From positions 23,565 to 54,968 of the forward strand of contig DISD01000089.1 of assembly GCA_002435715.1 (NCBI GenBank): a DNA stretch of 31,404 bases, given 5' to 3'. Source of the stretch: Rhodospirillaceae bacterium UBA6219. GTDB taxonomy: Bacteria > Pseudomonadota > Alphaproteobacteria > Rhodospirillales > Magnetospirillaceae. Made by a program: the position numbers and the translations under genes. Shown here one piece after another: positions 7,453 to 14,309 of this stretch; the stretch's first letter is position 1; each line of letters starts with the position of its first letter. The notes below the pieces were generated by a model. It was not told the DNA's origin and made no database searches. It saw nothing but the letters and a program-made list of their open reading frames with translations.

Positions 7453-8225
7453 GCGCCCTGGTCCTCTCCCCCAGCGCCGCGCTGGAGCCGCCGTGTCGGG
7501 CCAAGCCGCTGCTGGCCCGCCTGGACCCGCGCAGCCGGGTGCTGGCCGCCTTGGCCTTCGCGCTTCTGGTGGTGTGCCTGCGCAGCCTGCCCGCCGCGAT
7601 CGCCGCGCTGATGCCGGCGATCCTTTTGGCTCTGCTGGCCGGATTGCAGCCCGGCCCCACCTTGCGTCGGCTGGCGGCGCTGGAAGGCTTCATGATCCTG
7701 ACCCTGCTCAGCCTGCCTTTCACCATGGGTGGGCCGGCGCTGTTTTCGTGGGGCGACTGGCATTGGGGCTTGGAAGGCACCCGGCGGGCGGTGCTGATCC
7801 TGACCAAGGGCAGCGCCATCGCCCTGTCCGTGCTGGCGTTGCTGGGCACGCTGGAACTGACGGAGCTGGGCCACGCCCTGGCCCGGCTGCGAGTGCCGCC
7901 GCGCTTCGTCGCCTTGTTCGTGCTGTCGGCCCGTTATGTCGACGTGTTGCGCGCCGAATATGCCCGCCTGCGTCTGGCCATGCGGGCCCGCGGCTTTTGT
8001 CCGCGCGCCAGCCTGCATTGCTGGCGATCCCTGGGCCATTTGCTGGGCATGCTGGTGGTCAGCAGCCTGGAACGCGCCGAACGGGTCCACGCCGCCATGC
8101 GACTGCGCGGCTTCAACGGCCACCTGCATTTACTTGACGAACACCGCGCCAGCGGGCTGGATTGGGGTTTCGCGGCGGCCTTGGCCGTCACCGGTGCCCT
8201 GTTGGCTGTGTTGGATTTGGCGTGA
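7449..8225 (+). CDS. nikQ: ECF transporter T-component, CbiQ/NikQ family
   Basis: A 258-residue membrane protein that couples the ATPase to the metal-binding S-component. It opens RAKPLLARLDPRSRVLAALA, typical of CbiQ, followed by several hydrophobic helices. The family coupling motifs appear as RLAMRARGF (about 176-184) and HAAMRLRGFNG (about 219-229), both of the Ala-Arg-Gly type that contacts the ATPase subunit. Four-base ATGA overlap with nikL; the nikO start GTG overlaps its stop. Identity is well supported by the two ARG-type motifs and the neighbours. Confidence 0.93.
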   Translation: MSALVLSPSAALEPPCRAKPLLARLDPRSRVLAALAFALLVVCLRSLPAAIAALMPAILLALLAGLQPGPTLRRLAALEGFMILTLLSLPFTMGGPALFSWGDWHWGLEGTRRAVLILTKGSAIALSVLALLGTLELTELGHALARLRVPPRFVALFVLSARYVDVLRAEYARLRLAMRARGFCPRASLHCWRSLGHLLGMLVVSSLERAERVHAAMRLRGFNGHLHLLDEHRASGLDWGFAAALAVTGALLAVLDLA

Positions 8226-8878
8226 CCCCCCTTCCCCTGTTCCAGTTGCACGACGTCCATTTCGCCTACGAGGCGGCCCGCCCGGTGCTGAAGGGGGCGG
8301 ATTTCATGTTGCATGCAGGGGAAAAAGTGGCGCTGTGCGGGGCCAATGGCGCCGGCAAGACCACTTTGTTCCATCTGATGGTCGGCCTGGTGCTGCCCAG
8401 CCAGGGCAAGCTCAGCGCCTTTGGCGCCGAATGCCGGCGCGAAGCCGATTTCCATGCGGTGCGCGCCCGAACCGGCCTGTTGTTCCAGGATTCCGACGAC
8501 CAATTGTTTTGCCCCACCGTGGTGGAAGACGTGGCCTTCGGCCCGCTGAACCAGGGCTGTTCGCGCCCCCAGGCCCGCGCCCTGGCCACCGAGGCACTGG
8601 ATTTGGTCGGCCTGTCCGGTTTCGAGGATCGGGTCACCCACAAATTGTCGGGTGGCCAAAAGCGCCTGGTGGCCCTGGCCACCATCTTGGCCATGAAGCC
8701 GCAGGTGCTGTTGCTGGACGAACCCACCAACGGGTTGGACCGCGACGCCCGGACCCGCTTGCTGCGGGTGCTGGACGGCCTGCCCCAAACCCTGATGGTG
8801 ATTTCCCATGACGACGACGCCCTGTCGGCGCTGACCCGACGACGCGTCACCCTGGAGAATGGCCTGCTGTCCGGTTAA
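8222..8878 (+). CDS. nikO: ECF transporter ATPase, CbiO/NikO family (short form)
   Basis: A 218-residue ABC ATPase with Walker A GANGAGKTT, Q-loop LLFQDSDDQLF, signature LSGGQKR, Walker B VLLLDEPTNGLD and switch histidine VISHDDD, all intact. It powers the Ni/Co importer. The DSDDQLF stretch after the Q-loop is typical of ECF ATPases. It is about 50 residues shorter than typical CbiO, ending soon after the switch histidine, so it lacks the usual C-terminal extension. The start is GTG 8222, overlapping the nikQ stop (GTGA); the open frame upstream to 8162 lies within nikQ. Confidence 0.93.
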   Translation: MTPLPLFQLHDVHFAYEAARPVLKGADFMLHAGEKVALCGANGAGKTTLFHLMVGLVLPSQGKLSAFGAECRREADFHAVRARTGLLFQDSDDQLFCPTVVEDVAFGPLNQGCSRPQARALATEALDLVGLSGFEDRVTHKLSGGQKRLVALATILAMKPQVLLLDEPTNGLDRDARTRLLRVLDGLPQTLMVISHDDDALSALTRRRVTLENGLLSG

Positions 8879-8903
8879 GATGCCCCCAAGACAGGAGGCA
8901 TCC

Positions 8904-9188
8904 ATGCACGGTTCCCATCACGGCCCGCACAGCCACGGCCACAAACACGCCCACCAGCATGAACACAGCCATGTGCATACCCATGAACACAACCATGGCG
9001 ACGTGACCCACAGCCACGCCCACGCCCACGCCCACAGCCACGAACATCTGCACCAGCACAGTCATCCGCACGGCCACGAGGTTGAAGGCGTCCACGACCA
9101 CGGCCACGACGATTCCAAACATGCCTGGAAGCCCCACGACCACCAGCATGCGGTGGAAGACCTGCCGGACCACGACCACCAGCATTAA
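8904..9188 (+). CDS. Histidine-rich metal-binding protein, last gene of nik operon
   Basis: A 94-residue protein with 37 histidines, mostly in alternating H-x-H order (for example HAHAHAHSHEHLHQHSHPH), with a few Asp and Glu and no cysteine. There is no signal peptide and no membrane helix. The ATG at 8904 has a perfect AGGAGG six bases upstream; an in-frame ATG at 8859 inside nikO is less likely. It follows nikO by 25 bp and is probably in the same transcript. Histidine-rich proteins of this kind (HypB tails, Hpn of Helicobacter) bind nickel for storage or delivery; by context this may be a cytoplasmic Ni/Co buffer. That function is inference; no conserved fold is visible. Confidence 0.8.
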   Translation: MHGSHHGPHSHGHKHAHQHEHSHVHTHEHNHGDVTHSHAHAHAHSHEHLHQHSHPHGHEVEGVHDHGHDDSKHAWKPHDHQHAVEDLPDHDHQH

Positions 9189-9221
9189 GACCCAGTCTGG
9201 CCACCACCAAGGGGCTGATGC

Positions 9222-10268
9222 TCACGCGCTTTCGCGGTCTTCCCACACCAGCAGCTCGAAGGGCCGCAGGTTTTCCAGGAATTGCCGGGTGCAGGCGGTC
9301 CAACTGAACCTGAGCGCGTGGTCGCGGCAGGTTTGCGGGGCAATGGCGGCGGCTTTCACGGCGGCGTCGCGCAAATCGTCCGACAACACGCCGGCCGGGC
9401 ACTCGCCGATCACGTCCAGGGGGCCGGGAACCGGATAGGCGGCCACCGGCAGACCCGAGGCCAAGGCCTCCAGCAACACCAATCCGAAGGTGTCGGTGCG
9501 CGACGGAAAGACGAAGATGTCGGCGCCGGCATAGTGGCGGGCCAAATCCTCGCCGAAGCGGGCGCCGGCGAAACGCACCTCGGGGTGCTTGCGGCGTAAT
9601 TCTTCCAGTTGCGGGCCATCGCCCACCACCACCTTGGACCCCGGCAAATCCAGGTCCAGGAAAGCTTGGATGTTTTTTTCCACCGCCACCCGGCCCACAT
9701 AAAGGTGGATGGGACGCGCCATGTCGCCCCACGGGCCGTCGGCCTGTTTGCATTCGGGGCGCGGCTTGAACAGATTGGTGTCGACGCCGCGCGACCAGCG
9801 GCCGATGCGGTCGAAACCGCGCTTGGCCAATTCGTCCTCGATGCCTTGGGTGGCGACCATGATGCAGGACGAAGCGCCGTGAAAACGCCGCATCACCGCA
9901 TAGGACAGCCCCAACGGCACCCGCCAGCGGGCGTGGATGTATTCGGGGAACTTGGTGTGATAGGCGGTGGTGAAGGGGATCTTGCGTCGCCGGCAATAAT
10001 TGCGCGCCGCCCAGCCCAACGGGCCTTCGGTGGCGATATGGATGGCGCAAGGCTGCGCGTCCTCGATCAAACGACGCAATTTGCGGCCCGGCTTCACCGC
10101 CAGACGAATCTCGGGATAGCTGGGACAGGGAAGCGAGCGGAAGCGATCGGGGGTGACCATGTCCACCGCATGGCCCGCCTGTTCCAATTCCTGCCTTAGG
10201 GTGTCAAGCGTGCGGACGACGCCGTTGACCTGAGGAAACCAGGCATCCGAAACCACGAGTATGCGCAT
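9222..10268 (-). CDS. Glycosyltransferase family 4
   Basis: A 348-residue retaining GT-B enzyme. The N-terminal half opens MRILVVSDAWFPQVNGVVRT, the form of the mannosyl/glucosyl-lipid synthases (acceptor-binding Rossmann half), and has FTTAYHTKFPEYI. The C-terminal nucleotide-sugar half contains LYVGRVAVEKNI, VVVGDGPQLEELRRK, VRFAGAR and FPSRTDTFGLVLLEALASG, the EX7E-type motif with Asp in the first position. It probably transfers a sugar to a lipid. The start ATG 10268 matches the family; the open frame extends further to 10397 without similarity. It overlaps the upstream phosphoesterase gene by 73 bp, so the two are co-transcribed. Sugar donor and acceptor are unknown. Confidence 0.88.
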   Translation of the reverse strand: MRILVVSDAWFPQVNGVVRTLDTLRQELEQAGHAVDMVTPDRFRSLPCPSYPEIRLAVKPGRKLRRLIEDAQPCAIHIATEGPLGWAARNYCRRRKIPFTTAYHTKFPEYIHARWRVPLGLSYAVMRRFHGASSCIMVATQGIEDELAKRGFDRIGRWSRGVDTNLFKPRPECKQADGPWGDMARPIHLYVGRVAVEKNIQAFLDLDLPGSKVVVGDGPQLEELRRKHPEVRFAGARFGEDLARHYAGADIFVFPSRTDTFGLVLLEALASGLPVAAYPVPGPLDVIGECPAGVLSDDLRDAAVKAAAIAPQTCRDHALRFSWTACTRQFLENLRPFELLVWEDRESA

Positions 10269-11077
10269 TCCTTCTCCTTCACCGCGTCCTGGGTCAATGT
10301 GGGGATCGCCACCGGCGCCGGCGCCACCGCCAGCCAGTCGACGATTTCCAGACGCCCGTCGGCGTGTTCCACCAAAGCGGTGCAGCTTTCCACCCAATCG
10401 CCGTCATTGGCATAGGTGATACCGTCCACCTGACGCAGTTCGGCGTGGTGGATATGGCCGCAGACCACGCCGTCCACCCCTTGGCGGCGGGCTTCCTCGA
10501 CGATGGTCATTTCGTAATCGTCGATGAATTGGACGGCGTTCTTGACCTTGTGCTTCAGATAGGCCGACAGCGACCAATAGGAGTAGCCGAAGCGGCGACG
10601 CACCAGGTTGAACCAATGGTTGGCCGACAGCGCCACGGTGTAGGCCCAGTCACCCAGATGGGCCAGCCACTTGGCGTATTTGACCACCCCGTCGAAGGCG
10701 TCGCCATGCAGCACCAACAGCCGTTTGCCGTCGGCGGTGACGTGGATGACCTGGGGGACCACGCTGATGTCGCCGAAATTGTGTTCGGTGTAGCCGCGGG
10801 CGAATTCGTCGTGATTGCCGGGGATGAACACCACCTCGGTGCCCTTGCGCGCCTTGCGCAGGATCTTTTGCACCACGTCGTTATGGGCCTGGGGCCAGTA
10901 CCACGACCGACGCAAGCGCCAACCATCGACGATGTCGCCCACCAGATACAAATGATCGGATTCGGTGTGTTTGAGGAAATCCAGCAGATATTCCGCCTTG
11001 CACCCCTTGGTGCCCAGATGCACATCCGAGATCCAAATGCTGCGGTAACGCCGTTCCGGCAGGGAATCCAAACTCAT
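10196..11077 (-). CDS. LpxH-like metallophosphoesterase (UDP-2,3-diacylglucosamine hydrolase family)
   Basis: A 293-residue calcineurin-fold phosphoesterase. The metal-binding motifs are all there: ISDVHLG (Asp18, His20), GDIVDGW (Asp48), GNHDE (Asn88, His89, Asp90), VLHGD (His124) and CGHIHH (His208, His210). It belongs to the COG2908 family, whose best-known member LpxH cleaves UDP-2,3-diacylglucosamine to lipid X in lipid A synthesis. Many alphaproteobacteria use LpxI instead, and LpxH-like paralogues next to a GT4 gene may act on another pyrophosphate substrate. The last 25 or so residues overlap the start of the glycosyltransferase gene by 73 bp. Start at 11077; the ribosome-binding site is weak. 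Confidence 0.85.
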   Translation of the reverse strand: MSLDSLPERRYRSIWISDVHLGTKGCKAEYLLDFLKHTESDHLYLVGDIVDGWRLRRSWYWPQAHNDVVQKILRKARKGTEVVFIPGNHDEFARGYTEHNFGDISVVPQVIHVTADGKRLLVLHGDAFDGVVKYAKWLAHLGDWAYTVALSANHWFNLVRRRFGYSYWSLSAYLKHKVKNAVQFIDDYEMTIVEEARRQGVDGVVCGHIHHAELRQVDGITYANDGDWVESCTALVEHADGRLEIVDWLAVAPAPVAIPTLTQDAVKEKECAYSWFRMPGFLRSTASSARLTP

Positions 11078-11234
11078 GGGCCGGTACCCGTCTCAAACAA
11101 TCTTGAGGCGGTTTTAGTATCTGGCATTAGTGGAAGTACATATCTATTGTAGATAAGCCAAAAGAATTCATGGAAATGACGACATTCCGTCACAATAACT
11201 TCATGACGGATTCCTCTGTGACCGGGATATATCC

Positions 11235-12173
11235 ATGCCTATGTTGGCGCAAAGCATGATCCAGACGGACAACCACACCATGGCGACGGCTCAGCCGCGA
11301 CGGCTCCTCGTCATCCACAACCCCACCGCCGGCCGGCGCCGCAAGAAGCGCTTGGCCGAAGTGGTCGAACGCCTGCGCCAAAAGGGCTGCATCGTCACCG
11401 CGTTGCAGACCACCCGACGCGGTGACGCCGAAGAATTCGCCCGCGCCGCCAGCCCCGCCGATTACGACGTGGTGGTCGCCGCCGGTGGCGACGGCACCGT
11501 CAACGAAGTGGTGAACGGCTTGGTGGCCGGTCAAGGCGGTGTCGCCCTGGCGGTCATCCCCTTGGGCACCGCCAACGTCCTGGCCCTGGAAATCGGCCTG
11601 GACCCCAAGAATTTCGACCAGATCGCCCACGCCATCGCCCAAGGGCCGGCCCGCAACGTCCATTTGGGCATCGCCAATGGCCGCCATTTCGTGCTGATGG
11701 CCGGCGCCGGTTTGGATGCCCATGTGGTGGAAGGGGTCAACATCGCGCTGAAACGCGCCACCGGCAAGCTGGCTTATGTGGTGGAAAGCGTCAAACAGGC
11801 TTTCGGCTACGATTTCCCGGAAATCACCGTGCGCGCCAACGGCGAAACCTATGAAGGCCGCATGGCGGTGGCCTGCAAGGGCCGTTATTACGGCGGCCCG
11901 TTCATCGCCGCCCCCGGCGCCAACTTGGAAAACCCCAAGCTGGAAGTCTGCATCCTGCCCAAATCCGGCGTCGCCGGCGTCATGCGCTATGGCTTGGCCC
12001 TGCCCATGAACAAGCTGGCGGAACTGCCTGAAGTGATGGTGGTGTCGGCGGATTCCATGGTCATCCTGGGGCCGCGTGGCGCGCCCTTGCAAGGCGACGG
12101 CGACATCGTCGCCCGCCTGCCCGCCGAAATCAGCATCGCCCCGGAAACCGTGCAGCTGATCGTGCCGCAATAA
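11235..12173 (+). CDS. Diacylglycerol/sphingosine kinase-type lipid kinase (YegS/DagK family)
   Basis: A 312-residue protein of the DAGK catalytic family. It has LLVIHNPTAGRRRKKRL (phosphate-binding N-terminus), VVAAGGDGTVNEVVNGL with the hallmark GGDGT (84-88), VIPLGTANVLALEI (the usual PLGTGND variant with Ala-Asn-Val) and a C-terminal beta-sandwich ending PAEISIAPETVQLIVPQ. It should phosphorylate a lipid hydroxyl with ATP on the cytoplasmic face of the membrane. The substrate is unknown. The start may be 11235 or the ATG at 11280, since conserved sequence begins only after 11280; neither has a strong ribosome-binding site. It is divergent from the LpxH-like/GT4 pair, which suggests a shared role in lipid modification (inference). 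Confidence 0.87.
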   Translation: MPMLAQSMIQTDNHTMATAQPRRLLVIHNPTAGRRRKKRLAEVVERLRQKGCIVTALQTTRRGDAEEFARAASPADYDVVVAAGGDGTVNEVVNGLVAGQGGVALAVIPLGTANVLALEIGLDPKNFDQIAHAIAQGPARNVHLGIANGRHFVLMAGAGLDAHVVEGVNIALKRATGKLAYVVESVKQAFGYDFPEITVRANGETYEGRMAVACKGRYYGGPFIAAPGANLENPKLEVCILPKSGVAGVMRYGLALPMNKLAELPEVMVVSADSMVILGPRGAPLQGDGDIVARLPAEISIAPETVQLIVPQ

Positions 12174-12205
12174 GGATTCGATCAACGGCCCCTCAGGCGG
12201 CGGGC

Positions 12206-12283
12206 GGGTTTTTCCGAAACCCTTGCCTCCCGCGGCATAAGCCGCGCGGCGCGTTGCGCCTAACCAAATCCCATGACGGGATT
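12206..12283. terminator. Convergent spacer with three hairpins between lipid kinase and trpF
   Basis: Three small inverted repeats follow one another: GGGTTT-TTCCG-AAACCC (12206-12222), CGCGGC-ATAA-GCCGCG (12231-12246) and AATCCC-ATGAC-GGGATT (12267-12283). The genes on either side converge here. None has a long T run, so they are only plausible terminators or transcript-end stabilisers. Confidence 0.4.
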
Positions 12284-12297
12284 CGGTCTTCTACTAA

Positions 12298-12936
12298 TCA
12301 TTCGCCCTTGGCCGCCTTGATGAAGGCGGCGATCTTGGCGGCGTCCTTGATCCCCGGCGCGCTTTCCACCCCGGACGACACATCCACCGCCTTGGCGCCG
12401 CTGGCCTTGATGGCCTGGGCCACGTTGGCAGCGGTCAGGCCACCGGCCAGCATCCACGGCAACGGCGCCTTGAAGCCCTTCAGGATGTTCCAGTCGAAGC
12501 TGACGGCGTTGCCGCCCGGCAGGTCCGAGCCCGTGGGCGGCTTGGCGTCGAACAACAACATGTCGCACACTTCGGCATAATCGGCGACGCGCTCCAGATC
12601 GGCAGCACTTTCCACCGACAGCACCTTCATCACCGGCAGGCCGAATTCGGCGCGGATGCGTTCCAGCCGCTCCGGACTTTCGGTGCCGTGGAATTGCAAC
12701 AGATCCAGGCGCACATGGCCCAGCACTTCGTCCAGGAAAGCATCCTCGGCGTCGACGAACAGGCCGACCTTGTCCACCCCTTCGATGAACTGCGTCAGCT
12801 CGGCGGCGCGTTCGGGGACGATGTTGCGCGGGCTTTTGGCGAAAAACACGAAACCCAGGTAATCGGCGCCGGCCTCGATGGCGGCGTCGATGGCGTCCTC
12901 GTCGGTCAGGCCGCAGATCTTGACGGCGACGCTCAC
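12298..12936 (-). CDS. trpF: Phosphoribosylanthranilate isomerase
   Basis: A 212-residue TIM-barrel enzyme of tryptophan synthesis (PRA to CdRP). Visible family marks are KICGL with the catalytic base Cys8, GFVFFAKSPRNI, LLQFHGTES, LLFDAKPPTGSDLPGG with the catalytic acid Asp130, LAGGLTAANV, and VDVSSGVESAPGIKD at the phosphate-binding end. The start is GTG 12936, overlapping the pyrF stop by four bases (GTGA), with GAGGAG eight bases upstream. In many relatives trpB and trpA follow; here the next gene converges, so trpBA must be elsewhere. Confidence 0.97.
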   Translation of the reverse strand: MSVAVKICGLTDEDAIDAAIEAGADYLGFVFFAKSPRNIVPERAAELTQFIEGVDKVGLFVDAEDAFLDEVLGHVRLDLLQFHGTESPERLERIRAEFGLPVMKVLSVESAADLERVADYAEVCDMLLFDAKPPTGSDLPGGNAVSFDWNILKGFKAPLPWMLAGGLTAANVAQAIKASGAKAVDVSSGVESAPGIKDAAKIAAFIKAAKGE

Positions 12937-13640
12937 CCTTCCAACTCCTCAAGGATGCGCTTGGCGGCGTCGGCGGGATAGCTGGCGGCGGTGATGGGGC
13001 GACCGATGACCAGAATGTCGGCGCCACGCATCCGGGCTTCCTTGGGACTCATCACCCGCTTCTGGTCGCCGGCTTCCGACCAGGCCGGGCGGATGCCGGG
13101 CACCACCAGGGTCAAGGAATCGCCGACCATGGACCGCACGGTTTCCACTTCGTGCGGGGAACAGACCAGACCGTCGATGCCGGCGGCCTGGGCCAGCACC
13201 GCCAGCCGCTTGACCTGCTCCAGCACGCTGCCCTGGAACCCCACCGCTTCCATGGCGGCCTGGTCGATGCTGGTCAGAATGGACACCGCCAGCACCTTGA
13301 CCCGCGGACGCCCCACCTTGTCGGCGGCGTCACGGGCGGCATCGGCGGCCGCCTTCATCATGGCGAAGCCGCCGGTGGCATGGATGGTGGTGTAACGCGG
13401 CGCCAACGGCGCGATGCCGCGCATGGCCCCGGCCACGGTGTTGGGAATGTCGTGGAACTTCAGGTCCAGGAAAACCGGAACCCCCAGTGCGGTGATCGCT
13501 TCGATCCCGGCGGGGCCGTTGGCGGTAAAGAATTCCAGCCCCAATTTCAATCCCCCCACCAGACCTTTCAAGGTGGCGGCAAGATCGGCGGCCTGATTGA
13601 CGTTGGTGGTGTCCAAGGCGACATAGATCGGATTGGGCAT
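12933..13640 (-). CDS. pyrF: Orotidine 5'-phosphate decarboxylase
   Basis: A 235-residue enzyme for the last step of UMP synthesis. Catalytic residues are in place: Asp10 (VALDTTN), Lys32 (GLKLGLEFF), and the Asp59-x-Lys61-x-x-Asp64 set in FLDLKFHDIPNTV. The C-terminal phosphate-binding part reads LVVPGIRP and ILVIGRPITAA. It lies 27 bp downstream of lapA and overlaps trpF by four bases, so it is part of the ihfB-lapA-pyrF-trpF run. Confidence 0.97.
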   Translation of the reverse strand: MPNPIYVALDTTNVNQAADLAATLKGLVGGLKLGLEFFTANGPAGIEAITALGVPVFLDLKFHDIPNTVAGAMRGIAPLAPRYTTIHATGGFAMMKAAADAARDAADKVGRPRVKVLAVSILTSIDQAAMEAVGFQGSVLEQVKRLAVLAQAAGIDGLVCSPHEVETVRSMVGDSLTLVVPGIRPAWSEAGDQKRVMSPKEARMRGADILVIGRPITAASYPADAAKRILEELEG

Positions 13641-13667
13641 GGCGGCACCCTTGATGAAGGTAAAGAC

Positions 13668-14000
13668 TTAGTGGGCGGCGCGATCGGTTTCGGCCGCGAC
13701 CACCGGCAAGGCTGGAATCGCCGCGGCGCTTTCCGCCGCGCGCAACTGACGTTCCAGCGATTCGGCGCGACGACGCTGTTCTCGGGCCCGACGCCGGGTC
13801 TTATGGCCGGACAGCCAGGTGACCACGGCCCCCAGCACCAGCCCCTTGGCCAGCACGCCCAGCACCACCAGATAAACCGGCAGGTCGACGGCCCACGGCA
13901 ACGGCCAGAATTCCAGCCGCACGTCGTGCCGGTTGGCGACGGCGAAAACAACGATCAACAAAGCGACGGGGGTGGCGATCAGCCAGCCGAGCCAACGCAT
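13668..14000 (-). CDS. lapA: LapA-family (DUF1049) small membrane protein
   Basis: A 110-residue protein with two membrane helices: about 5-22 (GWLIATPVALLIVVFAVAN) and 42-62 (VYLVVLGVLAKGLVLGAVVTWL). The short periplasmic loop HDVRLEFWPLPW lies between them, and a strongly basic, coiled-coil-prone tail (KTRRRAREQRRRAESLERQL) follows. This is the LapA/YciS pattern. In enterobacteria LapA works with LapB and FtsH in control of lipopolysaccharide synthesis; no lapB is seen here, so the role is by family only. It starts seven bases after ihfB, and placement behind ihfB is frequent in alphaproteobacteria. Confidence 0.85.
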   Translation of the reverse strand: MRWLGWLIATPVALLIVVFAVANRHDVRLEFWPLPWAVDLPVYLVVLGVLAKGLVLGAVVTWLSGHKTRRRAREQRRRAESLERQLRAAESAAAIPALPVVAAETDRAAH

Positions 14001-14007
14001 GCGCCGG

Positions 14008-14295
14008 TTACTCGTCGCCGGCGTTCAACCGCTCGCGCAGTTGCTTGCCGGTCTTGAAGAACGGAACCACCTTGCCGTCCACCGCCACCTGTTCGCCGGT
14101 GCGGGGATTGCGGCCCTGGCGGGCGTCGCGGCTTTTCACCGAGAAAGCGCCGAACCCGCGCAATTCCACCCGGTCACCCCGCGCCAAGGCGTCGGCGATC
14201 TCGTCGAAGATGGTGGTGACGATGCGTTCCACGTCACGCTGGTACAGATGCGGGTTCTTTTCCGCCAGGCGGGCGATCAGCTCCGACTTGGTCAT
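14008..14295 (-). CDS. ihfB: Integration host factor subunit beta
   Basis: A 95-residue HU/IHF-family DNA-bending protein. It opens MTKSELIARLAEKNPHL, has VERIVTTIFDEIADAL, the core VELRGFGAFSVKSRDARQGRNP and the DNA-intercalating loop region RNPRTGEQVAVDGKVVPFFK with the conserved proline. Features of the beta subunit are the MTKSELI start and the KTGKQLRERLN end. With IhfA it bends DNA at specific sites in recombination, replication and promoter control. It begins 14 bp after the histidine kinase stop with no room for a separate strong promoter, so it may be partly transcribed from the kinase operon. In many relatives rpsA stands upstream instead. Confidence 0.95.
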   Translation of the reverse strand: MTKSELIARLAEKNPHLYQRDVERIVTTIFDEIADALARGDRVELRGFGAFSVKSRDARQGRNPRTGEQVAVDGKVVPFFKTGKQLRERLNAGDE

Positions 14296-14309
14296 GGCGC
14301 GATTTCCAT

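Noticed and set aside
8930..9080. Short tandem CAC-rich DNA repeats that resemble an array
   Set aside because: They are His codons in frame in a coding gene, without regular repeat-spacer length, so not CRISPR.
8847..9185. Minus-strand Val/Met-rich frame that looks like a membrane protein
   Set aside because: Antisense of the CAC/CAT histidine codons gives GTG/ATG, so the hydrophobic pattern is an artefact.
13152..14057. Plus-strand frame across pyrF, lapA and ihfB
   Set aside because: Antisense to three recognised genes, with Gly/Gln/His-rich shadow composition.
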